Origin: TMP-7 sp038212445
GTDB lineage: Bacteria; Acidobacteriota; Terriglobia; Bryobacterales; Bryobacteraceae
NCBI GenBank assembly: GCA_038212445.1
Contig: JBBQUM010000001.1
Location: forward strand, 248,001 to 312,000
Length of the DNA: 64,000 nt
Direction of reading: 5' to 3'
A program made the translations under genes and the position numbers. This document shows, in pieces, positions 34,155 through 43,511 of this stretch. How positions within the stretch are numbered: position 1 is the first letter of the stretch; each line of letters starts with the position of its first letter. The notes beneath the pieces were generated by a model. That model was given only the letters and a program-made list of their open reading frames with translations. It did not search any database and was not told the DNA's origin.

Positions 34155-34613
34155 CTACAAATAGCGGTCGAGGGCGCGGCGGCTGTGGTGGTCTAGTTTG
34201 CGGGTGTCGGGGATTTCGTAGCGGATGCCGTGGCTATCTACGATCGACACGCGGTGGGTGTCGCGTTTGTGGATGCTGTCTTCGCTTTCCACTTCGAATG
34301 TCGTAATGCCGCGATCCGTTTCTACCTGCCAGGTGGCGGGTTCGGCGTTGCCTGGCTCATTGATGATTCTGACGATGGTAGGGATGAATTCGCGGACCGA
34401 CAGCTCGGCTTCGAGCATGGCGCGGGTTTCCGGTGACATGTCATCCAGCGACTCCACAAAGAAGATCTCTCTTCCCTTGTTGTCCACGATGGATACCGAA
34501 TGCCGGGGGTCGGATAGGGGGAACGAGCGGACGGGTTCAACGTCGACGAACTGATCGCCATTGCGGGTGATGAGCACCAACTGCTTCCGGTCGTTATGAG
34601 TGAGCGTGAACAT
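34155..34613 (-). CDS. DUF1854 protein, cyanophycin-associated
   Basis: 152 residues with two similar halves: HSVSIVDNKGREIFFVESLD and HRVSIVDSHGIRYEIPDTRK, a DUF1854-type pattern. DUF1854 proteins are known from cyanophycin loci next to an ABC transporter, and here the gene touches the ABC gene (shared base 34613) and lies 2.5 kb from cphA. The molecular role is not established; it may be a small partner of the transporter. Confidence 0.8.
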   Translation of the reverse strand: MFTLTHNDRKQLVLITRNGDQFVDVEPVRSFPLSDPRHSVSIVDNKGREIFFVESLDDMSPETRAMLEAELSVREFIPTIVRIINEPGNAEPATWQVETDRGITTFEVESEDSIHKRDTHRVSIVDSHGIRYEIPDTRKLDHHSRRALDRYL

Positions 34614-36898
34614 CAGTCATCCTTTCCCGCCTGCATATCCAATTGAGCCTGGTGGAGGCGGGCGTATTTGCCGCCGCGTTCCAGCAGTTCGGCGTGGGAG
34701 CCGACTTCGATAATCTGGCCGCGCTCCAGAACCACGAGACGGTCCGCTTTCTGGAGAGTCGAGAGGCGGTGGGCGATGGCGATGGTGGTGCGGCCCTTGA
34801 TCAGGTTCGAGAGAGCGATCTGAATCTCGCGCTCGGTCTCGGTATCGACTGCGGAGGTGGCCTCGTCGAGGATGAGGAAGCGCGGATTGATGAGAAGCGC
34901 GCGGGCGATGCTGACGCGCTGGCGTTCGCCGCCGGAGAGGAACTGGCCGCGCTCACCAACCAGGGAGTCGTAGCCGTTGGGGAGTCGGAGGATGAATTCG
35001 TGGGCGCGGGCGGCACGGGCGGCGTCGATGATCTCCGAGTGCGTGGCACCGGGTTTGCCGTAGGCGATGTTCTCGGCAACCGTCCCGTAGAACAGGAACG
35101 GCTCCTGGAGCACCAGGCCGACATTGCGCCGGAACTCGCCGATTTTGTAGCGGCGGATGTCGGTGCCGTCCACCAGAATCGCGCCGCCGGTGACGTCGTA
35201 GAAGCGGCACAGCAGATTGATGAGCGTGGTCTTTCCCGCGCCGCTCTGGCCGACGAGTCCGATCATTTCACCGGGGCGGATGGTGAGGCTGACGTTGGTC
35301 AGGATGGGGCGAGCGCCATAGCGGAAGCTGATATCTCGAAGTTCAACGCCACCCTGAAGGGATTTGGCCGATACCGCATCTTTCGGTTCGGCGACTTTCG
35401 GTTTACGGTCGAGGATGCCGAAGACACGTTGGGCGCTGGAGGAGGCGCGGGCAGTGGCCGAGGCCATGCGACTCATGGAGTCGAGGCGGGCGTAGAAGCG
35501 GCTGATGTAGGCGACGAAGGCGGTGAGGACACCTACCGTGACGGAATGGTGGAAGACGCGATAGACGCCGAAGATCCACACGATTAGGACACCGAGGTCG
35601 GTGAGGAGGACGACAACGGCGCTGAAGTAGGCCCAGACCTTGTTGACGCGGTCGTTGGTTTGGAGGACGCGGTCGTTGGCGCGTTTGAAACGGGCGATCT
35701 CACGTTCTTCCTGGGCGAAAGCTTTGACGACGCGGATGCCGGGGATGGTGTCGGCGAGGACGCTGGTGATCTCGGCCCAGGCGCGGTTGCCGAGCGAGAA
35801 GCCGCGGCCCAATCGCTCTTGAACGCGGAAGACGGAGTAGGCGATCAGCGGCATCGGGAGGAGAGTGACGAGGGCGAGTCCGCCGTCGATGCTGACGAGG
35901 ATTACGGCCGTCATGACGAGGAGGATGACGTCGGTGATGAAGTCGAGGACGTAGACGGAGAGGAAGTAGCAGATGCGGTCGGTGTCGCTGGAGATGCGGG
36001 AGATGAGGTCGCCGGTGCGTTTGCCGCCGAAGTACTCGAGCGAGAGTCGCTGGAGGTGGGCGTAGGTCATGTTGCGGAGGTCGGCGGAGACGCGTTCGCT
36101 GACCCAGGAGAGGACGAACATCTGGGCCCAGGTGAGGAGCCAGGCTAGGATGCTGGCGCCGGCGAGTCCTGCGATGTACCACTTGACCATATGGGTGTCG
36201 ACGGTCTTACCGCTTTGGAACGGCACCAGGATGTCATCGATAAGCGGGATGGTGAGGTAGGGCGGGATGAGGCCGCTGGCGGTGGTGCCCAAGGTGAGGA
36301 AGAAGCCGAGGACGGACATCCACAGGTACTTCCTGGCCACATGCAGCAGGCGGAATAGGGACCAGACAGGTTTCTGACTTACTGAGGCACCACATTCACC
36401 GCAGATGGTTTCGCCTTCGCGCATGGGAGCGCCGCAGACCGAGCACTCTGTAAAGGCCGTTGACGAGGTTTTAGCGGTGACTTGTGGGAGGAGTCCGGCG
36501 TGGAGGGAATCAAGGCGGTCGGCGATGCGGCGGGCACCGGCGGCGCGGGCGACGGTATAGCGCCAACTAGAGACTGGACCGGAGTCATTTGCGAGCTCGA
36601 GGCGTCCTACGCCTGCATTTTCCCGCGAAGAGAGGGCAAAACCGGCTTGTATCTCCCATTGCTGTAGCAACTTGGGAGGGACGGGAATGGGGGCGGAAGC
36701 GGGTTTTTCGCCAGGATGCCACTCAAAAGCGAGCACGCGGCGGTCAGTTAGGGCGACCAGGCTGGGCGCGTACTTGAGGGTCAGGTCTAAGTCAGGCTCA
36801 AACCAAGTAATAAACGATTCACCTGGGTCCAGATGCTGGGCAACTAAGGTGCTGATCCAGGGAGGACAGCCGGCCGGCAATTCTGAAATTTCGTTCAT
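34613..36898 (-). CDS. ABC exporter (TMD-NBD) with N-terminal domain and zinc ribbon, cyanophycin-associated
   Basis: 761 residues. Residues 1-140 form an unidentified domain (AGCPPWISTLVAQHLDPGES, LTDRRVLAFEWHPGEKP). At about 150-175 there is a zinc ribbon (CSVCGAPMREGETICGECG). Six membrane helices follow, then the ATPase with Walker A GQSGAGKTTLINLLCRF, signature LSGGERQRVSIARAL and Walker B FLILDEATSAVDTETE. It is a half-transporter of the lipid/peptide exporter type that works as a homodimer. Location beside DUF1854 and cphA fits the cyanophycin-associated ABC transporter described in other bacteria; the cargo is unknown. It is divergent from cphA. Confidence 0.9.
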   Translation of the reverse strand: MNEISELPAGCPPWISTLVAQHLDPGESFITWFEPDLDLTLKYAPSLVALTDRRVLAFEWHPGEKPASAPIPVPPKLLQQWEIQAGFALSSRENAGVGRLELANDSGPVSSWRYTVARAAGARRIADRLDSLHAGLLPQVTAKTSSTAFTECSVCGAPMREGETICGECGASVSQKPVWSLFRLLHVARKYLWMSVLGFFLTLGTTASGLIPPYLTIPLIDDILVPFQSGKTVDTHMVKWYIAGLAGASILAWLLTWAQMFVLSWVSERVSADLRNMTYAHLQRLSLEYFGGKRTGDLISRISSDTDRICYFLSVYVLDFITDVILLVMTAVILVSIDGGLALVTLLPMPLIAYSVFRVQERLGRGFSLGNRAWAEITSVLADTIPGIRVVKAFAQEEREIARFKRANDRVLQTNDRVNKVWAYFSAVVVLLTDLGVLIVWIFGVYRVFHHSVTVGVLTAFVAYISRFYARLDSMSRMASATARASSSAQRVFGILDRKPKVAEPKDAVSAKSLQGGVELRDISFRYGARPILTNVSLTIRPGEMIGLVGQSGAGKTTLINLLCRFYDVTGGAILVDGTDIRRYKIGEFRRNVGLVLQEPFLFYGTVAENIAYGKPGATHSEIIDAARAARAHEFILRLPNGYDSLVGERGQFLSGGERQRVSIARALLINPRFLILDEATSAVDTETEREIQIALSNLIKGRTTIAIAHRLSTLQKADRLVVLERGQIIEVGSHAELLERGGKYARLHQAQLDMQAGKDD

Positions 36899-37117
36899 GT
36901 TTGAGGGCCGTTCAGAATCATTAAAATCAAATAATTCATGCAGTTATGAAGCTTTGTTTCTTGAAAGGCCACCGCGAACCTGACAAGCTAATATCGTAGC
37001 CCGGAAAAGACTATTATCCACTGCGCCGAGGGTTGACGCGTGCTGGTCTTTGCGAATCCGGGAAGACGCCAAAGGAGCTACGGTGGGAGTAATCGCCGGC
37101 TCCAGGAAGCTCTAACC
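36899..37117. promoter_or_regulatory. Divergent promoter region of the cyanophycin cluster
   Basis: About 220 bp separate the ABC transporter and cphA starts and should hold both promoters. The part near 36915-36960 is unusually AT-rich (aatcattaaaatcaaataat), and tattat at 37010-37015 could be a cphA -10 box. No operator repeat is clear. Confidence 0.35.
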
Positions 37118-39772
37118 ATGGAATTCCGGAAAGTTTTAGCATTACGCGGCCCCAACGTTTGGGCCCACTCCCCTGTTCTTGAAGCCTGGGTTGATCTCGG
37201 CTCCTGGAAGAACAAACTCTCTAACGCCATCCCTGGCTTCAATAGCCGGCTGATGGCATGGATCCCCTCAGCGGTAGACCATCGATGCAGCCTGGGCGAA
37301 CCGGGCGGCTTTTTCGAACGGTTGCGGCAAGGCATGAACCTGGCGCATGCGTTGGAGCATGTCGCGCTGGAACTGCAGAGCCTGGCGGGCGTGGAGATCG
37401 GCTTTGGCCGTGCACGCGAGACCTCGGAAGAAGGCGTCTACAAAGTCGCTTTCAAGTTCAAGGACGAGACGCTGGCGCGCGAATGTTTGGCGAAGGCTCG
37501 CGAACTGGTGCTGGCCGCGGCGGGCGACGAAGCTTTCGATATGACTGCGACGGTGAAGCACCTGCAGCATGTCGCCGACGATTCGATGCTGGGTCCGAGC
37601 ACGCGTTCGATTGTAGATGCGGCGAAGTTGCGCGGCATTCCGTCGTCGCGGTTGGACAAGTACAGCCTGGTGCAGTTAGGCCACGGCGCGGCGCAGCGAA
37701 GGATTCGCGCGGCCGAGACGGATCTGACGGGCGCGGTAGCGCAGTCGATTGCGCAGGACAAGGATTTGACGCGCAGACTGTTGCAGTCGGCGGGCGTGCC
37801 TGCTCCGGTGGGTTTCGTCGTGGAGAACGAAGCGGACGCGTGGGAGACGGCAGTCGACTACGTGGGTTTGCCGGTGGTGGTGAAGCCGCAGGACGGCAAT
37901 CAGGGACGCGGTGTGACCACGAACCTGTCCACCGAAGAAGCCGTGATCGCGGCGTTTCGTGCGGCGCGCGCTGAGAGCGAGAGCGTGATTGTCGAGAAGT
38001 TTGCGCCTGGCGACGACTATCGTTTGCTGGTGATCAACGGCAAGCTGGTGGCAGCGTCGCGGAGAGATCCGGCGCACGTGATTGGCGACGGCAAGCGCAC
38101 GGTGAACGAACTGATCGCGATTGCGAACACCGATCCGCGGCGGTCAGACGGACACTCGAACGTGCTGAGCAAGATTCGCGTCGACGAGATTGCGGTGAAT
38201 ACGCTGGCGTTCCAGGGCATGACGGCGGAGTCTGTGCCTGCGGCCGGGCAGAAGGTACTGATCCGGCGCAATGCCAATCTGAGCACTGGCGGGACGGCTA
38301 CTGATGTCACCGATATCGTGCATCCGGAAGTTGCGGCGCGGGCGATTGACGCGGCGAAGGTAGTGGGCCTGGACATTGCCGGCATCGACGTGATTGCGAC
38401 CGACATTACACTGCCGCTTGAAGAGCAGGGCGGAGTGATTGTGGAAGTGAACGCGGCGCCTGGACTGCGGATGCATTTAGCTCCGTCAGAGGGTACGCCG
38501 CGGAACGTCGGCAAGGCGATTGTCGACATGCTGTTCCCGAAAGGCAACAACGGCCGCATTCCTGTAGCGGCGGTAACGGGCACCAACGGCAAGACGACGG
38601 TCACGCGCTTTCTGGCGCATGTCCTGCGCGGCACCGGCAAGACAGTCGGCATGACGTGCACGGACGGGATCTACATCGACGACCGGCGGATTGATTCCGA
38701 CGATTGCAGCGGTCCGGTAAGCGCGGGCATGGTGCTGTTGAATCCTGAAGTGGAAGCGGCAGTCTTTGAGACTGCGCGCGGCGGTATTCTGCGTGCGGGT
38801 CTGGGCTTTGACGAATGCGACGTGGCGGTGGTCACTAACATCGGTGAAGGCGATCACCTGGGGTTGCAGGACATACACACTCCGAGCGACCTGGCGCGGG
38901 TGAAGCGCTGCATCGTGGAGGCTGTGAGCCGCAAGGGCACGGCGGTATTGAATGCGGCCGATCCGCTGGTGGTGGCGATGGCGCCCTACTGTCGCGGCAG
39001 CGTGTTGTATTTTGCGCGGGAAGAAGATAACAGCGTCCTGATCGGACATCGCGCGAACGGCGGACGGGCAATTTTCGTTCGCAACGAAACTATTGTCTAC
39101 GCGCAGGGTTTTGCAGAGCAGGCTTTACTGACCGTCGGCGAGATTCCGATGACGCACGGCGGGCGTATTGGGTTTGAGATCGAGAACGCACTAGCGGTGT
39201 TGGGTGCGGCATGCGCGATGGGAATCGATCGGAGGACGATTCTCGATCGCGCGAAGTGCTTTGCCTCCGACATGTCGAAGGTGCCGGGCCGGATGAACGT
39301 GATTGACGTTCGCGGGGCAACGGTGATTGTCGACTACGGGCATAATGTAGACGCGCTGCGGACGATGGTAGAGACGCTGGACGTGTTCCCGCATCAACGG
39401 CGCCTGGCGCTCTACACGATGGCGGGCGATCGTCGCGACGACGACATTCAACGGGTCGGCGAGATCCTCGGCGATAGTTTCGACCGCGTTGTAATTTACG
39501 AGACAGTAACAGCGCGCGGGCGTAAACCGGGCGAAACGGCGAACATTCTGCGTCAGGGCCTGGATCGTGGAGATCGAGTGTCGATGATCGAGGAAATCGG
39601 CGATTCGCGCACCGCGCTCGAACACTCGCTGGACCTGGTGAAGGCGGGCGACATCCTGCTGCTGCAGGCGGATGCGATCGACACCACGATGGAATGGGTG
39701 GGCGAATATCTGCGGAGTTCGCGCAAAGCGGGTATCGTTTCCGACGGCGCCGTGGTCTCTGCTGGTAGATGA
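37118..39772 (+). CDS. cphA: Cyanophycin synthetase CphA
   Basis: Polymerises Asp and Arg into cyanophycin, a nitrogen store. I start at the ATG at 37118 (MEFRKVLALRGPNVWAHSPV), the usual CphA N-terminus, giving 884 residues. The N-terminal domain carries ALRGPNVWAHSPVLEAW. The ATP-grasp domain (about 200-470) has VVKPQDGNQGRGVTTN and VIVEVNAAPGLRMHLAPSEG and adds Asp. The Mur-ligase-like domain has an intact P-loop VTGTNGKTTVTRFL at about 485-498, ETARGGILRAGLGFDECDVA and VDYGHNVDALRTM, and adds Arg. All key sites are present. The stop overlaps the next gene as ATGA, so the two are coupled. Confidence 0.95.
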   Translation: MEFRKVLALRGPNVWAHSPVLEAWVDLGSWKNKLSNAIPGFNSRLMAWIPSAVDHRCSLGEPGGFFERLRQGMNLAHALEHVALELQSLAGVEIGFGRARETSEEGVYKVAFKFKDETLARECLAKARELVLAAAGDEAFDMTATVKHLQHVADDSMLGPSTRSIVDAAKLRGIPSSRLDKYSLVQLGHGAAQRRIRAAETDLTGAVAQSIAQDKDLTRRLLQSAGVPAPVGFVVENEADAWETAVDYVGLPVVVKPQDGNQGRGVTTNLSTEEAVIAAFRAARAESESVIVEKFAPGDDYRLLVINGKLVAASRRDPAHVIGDGKRTVNELIAIANTDPRRSDGHSNVLSKIRVDEIAVNTLAFQGMTAESVPAAGQKVLIRRNANLSTGGTATDVTDIVHPEVAARAIDAAKVVGLDIAGIDVIATDITLPLEEQGGVIVEVNAAPGLRMHLAPSEGTPRNVGKAIVDMLFPKGNNGRIPVAAVTGTNGKTTVTRFLAHVLRGTGKTVGMTCTDGIYIDDRRIDSDDCSGPVSAGMVLLNPEVEAAVFETARGGILRAGLGFDECDVAVVTNIGEGDHLGLQDIHTPSDLARVKRCIVEAVSRKGTAVLNAADPLVVAMAPYCRGSVLYFAREEDNSVLIGHRANGGRAIFVRNETIVYAQGFAEQALLTVGEIPMTHGGRIGFEIENALAVLGAACAMGIDRRTILDRAKCFASDMSKVPGRMNVIDVRGATVIVDYGHNVDALRTMVETLDVFPHQRRLALYTMAGDRRDDDIQRVGEILGDSFDRVVIYETVTARGRKPGETANILRQGLDRGDRVSMIEEIGDSRTALEHSLDLVKAGDILLLQADAIDTTMEWVGEYLRSSRKAGIVSDGAVVSAGR

Positions 39773-41409
39773 ATCTAACGCAGCCTCCGCGGATTCGCAC
39801 ATTGCGGGGGCCGAACACCTGGGCCCGCGCACCGGTGCTCGACGTTACGATCTTAGGATCGTGCGCCGGCATTGCGGAGACCGTACTCCAATTACAAAGA
39901 GAAGTGGGATGCCGGGTGGCGTTCCACCGTACGCTTTCGGCTGGACGCTTCGCCGTCGAGTATGAAGACGCCGAAGTTGGACGGCTGGCCGTCGCGGTGG
40001 CGCTGGGACACGCCGACAAGGCGGCGCTGGCAGACCTTGCCGACTCCGTGCTGCTGGGCGTGAACACACGGGCGTTGCACGACGCGGCTTTAAGGCGCGG
40101 AATTCCTGTACGGCGGCTGGACCGCGGCAGTCTGCTGCAACTCGGCTGGGGCGTGCATCAACGGCGGTTGTGCGGCGCATTCACCGATCGTACGAGTTCC
40201 ATTGGAGAGTCAATTGGCTGGAACAAGCCATTGGCGAAGGAACTGCTTTGCGCGGCGGGGGTGCCGGTGCCTGAAGGACGGCGCGTGGCTGACGCCGAAG
40301 ATGCGTGGAACGCGGCGCAGGAATTTGGCGGCGTCGTGGTGGTGAAACCGGAAGCTGCAAATCACGGGCGCGGCGTGTTCATCGGCCTTGAGACGCGGGA
40401 AGAGATTGGCGAAGCATTTACGAAGGCAAGCGGCGAGGCTGAGAATCCCAACGTCATTGTGGAGCGCTGTGTCTCGGGCTCGGAACACCGTGTACTGGTG
40501 ATTGACGGAGTGGTGGCTGCGGCGGCACGGGGCGATGCTCTCTATGTCATCGGCGACGCCCGTCGGACGATTCAGGAATTAATGGACGAGGTGAACCTCG
40601 ATCCGCGGCGTGGGTACGCGCCGGAGGCTCCGCTCAGTCCGGTGGGTCCAGACGAGGTGACGCTGGCGACGTTGCAGCGACAGGGCTACGATGCCGCGTC
40701 GGTGCCGGCGCAGGGGGCGCGGGTACTGATCCAACGGAACGGCAATATGTCGACCGATGTGACGGACCTGGTGTGCCCTGAGAATCAGAGGCTGGCGGCG
40801 CTGGCGGCGCGCGCGGTGGGGCTCGACGTGGCGGGAGTAGACTTGGTGGCCGACGACATTTCGCGTCCGCTGCACGAGCAGCGCGGCGGAGTGCTGGAAG
40901 TAAACGCGATGCCGGGGTTGATGATGCATCTGCATCCTGGCGTGGGGCTACCGCGTCCGGTGGACGAGATGATCGTGCTGTCACTCTATCCGGCGGGTGG
41001 CAAGGGACGGATTCCGATTATCGCGGTGAGCGTAGAGAGCGCGGCGGAGCTTTGCCTCCGAATCTCCTCAAGGCTGGAGGCGGCCGGACTGTGCACGGGA
41101 GTCGCGTGCAAGTCTGGGTTGTTTGTCACGGGGCAGGCAAAGCGTTCGGGTAACCGGGCGACGTCGCACGACATTTTTGAACTGCTGCTGCACCCGCTGA
41201 TTGAAGCGGCGGTAGTGGAAGTAACAGACGAGGCCGTGGTGAATGCAGGACTGGGCTTCGACTGCTGCGACGTGGTGATTTTCGATGGCGAGCCGCGGAC
41301 GGACGCGCAGCGAGTGCTCTACGAATCCTTGAATCCGGGCGGGATCACGATCCCGTCGTCGTCGGCCGAGGATTGCGTGGACTGGGCGGTAGCGGCGGCG
41401 CGCCGGTAG
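39769..41409 (+). CDS. Second CphA-like protein with degenerate Mur-ligase domain (CphA2/CphA'-like)
   Basis: 546 residues, in ATGA overlap with cphA. It keeps the N-terminal domain (RTLRGPNTWARAPVLDV) and an ATP-grasp domain (VVVKPEAANHGRGVFIGLE, GVLEVNAMPGLMMHLHPG). In the C-terminal part the Mur-ligase P-loop is gone: where CphA has TGTNGKTT this protein has SVESAAEL (about residue 420), although NAGLGFDCCDVVIFDGE still mirrors the family. The protein also ends far earlier. It therefore should not ligate Arg itself. Known CphA2 proteins that lost one ATP site polymerise beta-Asp-Arg dipeptides, and tandem CphA/CphA' pairs occur in Proteobacteria; either role is possible. The last 91 bp overlap the convergent permease gene. 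Confidence 0.85.
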   Translation: MNLTQPPRIRTLRGPNTWARAPVLDVTILGSCAGIAETVLQLQREVGCRVAFHRTLSAGRFAVEYEDAEVGRLAVAVALGHADKAALADLADSVLLGVNTRALHDAALRRGIPVRRLDRGSLLQLGWGVHQRRLCGAFTDRTSSIGESIGWNKPLAKELLCAAGVPVPEGRRVADAEDAWNAAQEFGGVVVVKPEAANHGRGVFIGLETREEIGEAFTKASGEAENPNVIVERCVSGSEHRVLVIDGVVAAAARGDALYVIGDARRTIQELMDEVNLDPRRGYAPEAPLSPVGPDEVTLATLQRQGYDAASVPAQGARVLIQRNGNMSTDVTDLVCPENQRLAALAARAVGLDVAGVDLVADDISRPLHEQRGGVLEVNAMPGLMMHLHPGVGLPRPVDEMIVLSLYPAGGKGRIPIIAVSVESAAELCLRISSRLEAAGLCTGVACKSGLFVTGQAKRSGNRATSHDIFELLLHPLIEAAVVEVTDEAVVNAGLGFDCCDVVIFDGEPRTDAQRVLYESLNPGGITIPSSSAEDCVDWAVAAARR

Positions 41410-42716
41410 ACGATCCAGCCGGCTCCGATCAACAGGGCACAACTGGCCACCAGTTTGGTTTCAAATAGCCAAACCGAAGACGCCCCTTCAGGCGGCACAA
41501 ACGAACAAACAATTCCAACGGTAGTAACGAGCGCCCCGGCGGCTGCGCTGAGGCGCTGCCCGTGTTTCCAGGCGGTGGCGAATAGGTAGAGGAACGGAAT
41601 GAAGTACGTCACGACGGTCATGTCGACCAGGAGTTGATAGGCCGTTCGCATCGACTCGCCGGCCTGCAACAGGATCACGAAGGCGGTGGTGGCGATGCCC
41701 TGTGAAAGCAACGCGACGTGGGGCGTTCGGTAGCGCGGGTGAAGCTTGGCGAAGGAAGGCGGAAGGTAGCGGTCGAGCCCAATGACGAAGGCGAGCCGCG
41801 CGGAGCCGCCGATCCATGCGCCGAACTGTCCGAGGATGCCCAAGGCGATCATAGCGGCAAGCGGAGGCGCGAGCCATGCGACGCCGAAGCGTTCACCGGC
41901 GGCGCCGGCGGCCTGGCCGAGTCCAGTGACGATGCTGATTTTGTCAGGCGTAATGAGCGCGAGGATGGCGAGCGTCCCGAGGATATAGAAGCCGCCGATG
42001 AGTGCGGCGCTGATGTAGGCGGCGCGGCGGACGGTCTTTTGAGGATCGCGAATCTCGGCGCACATGATAGCGCCGAGTTCGAGTCCGCCGAATGCGAACG
42101 CGATTTGGGACCAGTAGTTGAGGCTGTCCCAATTCCATTGCGGCGCGATTTTGAGAGGCGTTACGCCCTTGCCGCTAAGAAGGGCGGCGAGGCCGGCGGC
42201 GATGACGATGATGCCGGCCGTGAATGTCGCGGCGGCTCCGGTGTTCTGCGTCCACTTGCCGATTTTCATGCCAACCAGATTGGTGGCGAGCGCGAGCCAG
42301 AGGACGGCAAGGCAGGAGGCGGTCATGACGAGGCCGTTGTCGGCGAGCGCGGCATAGCGGCTGCCGAACGTGTAGAAAGCGATGCCGATGCCGGCGATCA
42401 GCAGATTCGGAAAGTAGAACAGATTGCTGAGCCAGTAGCACCAGCCGCAGAGGAAGCCGTGCCATTCACCAAAGGCGATTCCAGTCCACGTATAGATGCC
42501 GCCGGCCTCCGGGTAGCGTTCATTGAGGCGTGCCACGGCGAGAGCGAGCGGGACGAAGAAGAGCAGGGCAGCGCCGGCCCAGAGTGTCAAAGAGCCAGGC
42601 CCGATGTGCGCGGCGGTGGTGAGCCAGCGGATGGAGACGACAGCGGCGATGTTGAACAGGATGACGTCGCGGAGCCCGAGTTCGCGGACGAACTGCGCTG
42701 TTTTCCCGTTCTCCAC
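41319..42716 (-). CDS. APC-family amino acid permease
   Basis: 465 residues with about 12 membrane helices and a GTG start. The first helix region LGLRDVILFNIAAVVSIRWL and NERYPEAGGIYTWTGIAFGE are APC marks; AFAFGGLELGAIMCAEIRDP is a further one. The substrate is not predictable, but its place beside cyanophycin genes makes an amino acid such as Arg or Asp plausible. Its C-terminal 30 codons overlap the CphA2-like gene in antisense. Its start shares one base with the stop of the crotonase gene upstream (TAGTG). Confidence 0.9.
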   Translation of the reverse strand: MENGKTAQFVRELGLRDVILFNIAAVVSIRWLTTAAHIGPGSLTLWAGAALLFFVPLALAVARLNERYPEAGGIYTWTGIAFGEWHGFLCGWCYWLSNLFYFPNLLIAGIGIAFYTFGSRYAALADNGLVMTASCLAVLWLALATNLVGMKIGKWTQNTGAAATFTAGIIVIAAGLAALLSGKGVTPLKIAPQWNWDSLNYWSQIAFAFGGLELGAIMCAEIRDPQKTVRRAAYISAALIGGFYILGTLAILALITPDKISIVTGLGQAAGAAGERFGVAWLAPPLAAMIALGILGQFGAWIGGSARLAFVIGLDRYLPPSFAKLHPRYRTPHVALLSQGIATTAFVILLQAGESMRTAYQLLVDMTVVTYFIPFLYLFATAWKHGQRLSAAAGALVTTVGIVCSFVPPEGASSVWLFETKLVASCALLIGAGWIVYRRAAATAQSTQSSADDDGIVIPPGFKDS

Positions 42717-43489
42717 TATTTGCCTTGGAACTGCGCGGGACGACGGTCGAGGAAACTGGCGACGCCTTCAGCGAAGTCTTCGCTGGCGAGTATGTCGGGC
42801 AGGTCGTCCTGCAGATGGAGGGCGGCGTAAGGCTCGCCATGGTCGAGTGCGTGGCGAGCGCTGGCGAGAGTAGCCTGAACGGCGAGCGGGGCACACTGCG
42901 CGATGCGCTCCGCTATGGCGAGCGCGGCTTTCAATTGCTGGCCGGGAGGCGTGACCTGCTGGACGAGCCCCATCCGCAGGGCTTCAGCTGCGCCGAACTC
43001 GTCAGCGGTAAGCAGGTAGCGCATGGCGTTGCCCCAACCGGCTTCGCGAACCAGGCGGAAGGTGGCGCCGCCCAGCGGGTAGAGTCCGCGAGCGATTTCG
43101 AGCTGGCCGAAGCGGGTGTCGGAAGCCGCAATGCGAATGTCAGCGGCGAGAAGCATTTCGATGGCGATGGTGAAGCTGATGCCGTGGACGGCGATAACCA
43201 AGGGCTTTGAGAGTCGATTGCGAAGGCCGAACGGGTCAACCTGGCCGGCGGTGAGGGCAAAGGGGTCTCCTTGGGAGAAGAGGGGCGCGAACTGGGCGAG
43301 GTCGATGCCGGCGCTGAAGTGGTCGCCGTGCGCGAAGACCACGCCGCAGCGGAGTTCGGGGTCGGCGTCGAGTTCGCCGTAGGCTTCCGCGAGTTGGTAG
43401 AACATCATCGGGTCGAAGGCATTGCGCTTGGCAACGCGGTTGAGGCCGATCAGGAAGAGATGGCCTATGCGTTCGCGGGTGATGCTCAT
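42716..43489 (-). CDS. Enoyl-CoA hydratase/isomerase (crotonase) family protein
   Basis: 257 residues. It has the crotonase oxyanion-hole segment FAHGDHFSAGIDLAQFAP and SKPLVIAVHGISFTIAIEML, AADIRIAASDTRFGQLEIARG and the C-terminal FAEGVASFLDRRPAQFQGK. Usual catalytic Glu positions appear changed (GQLEIARGLYPLGG keeps one Glu), so hydratase activity is likely but not certain; CoA-ester isomerase or hydrolase activity is possible. It lies directly upstream of, and touching, the permease gene, and divergent from the glycosidase-like gene. Confidence 0.88.
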   Translation of the reverse strand: MSITRERIGHLFLIGLNRVAKRNAFDPMMFYQLAEAYGELDADPELRCGVVFAHGDHFSAGIDLAQFAPLFSQGDPFALTAGQVDPFGLRNRLSKPLVIAVHGISFTIAIEMLLAADIRIAASDTRFGQLEIARGLYPLGGATFRLVREAGWGNAMRYLLTADEFGAAEALRMGLVQQVTPPGQQLKAALAIAERIAQCAPLAVQATLASARHALDHGEPYAALHLQDDLPDILASEDFAEGVASFLDRRPAQFQGK

Positions 43490-43511
43490 TATTGATATCT
43501 TAAGCGTCTTG

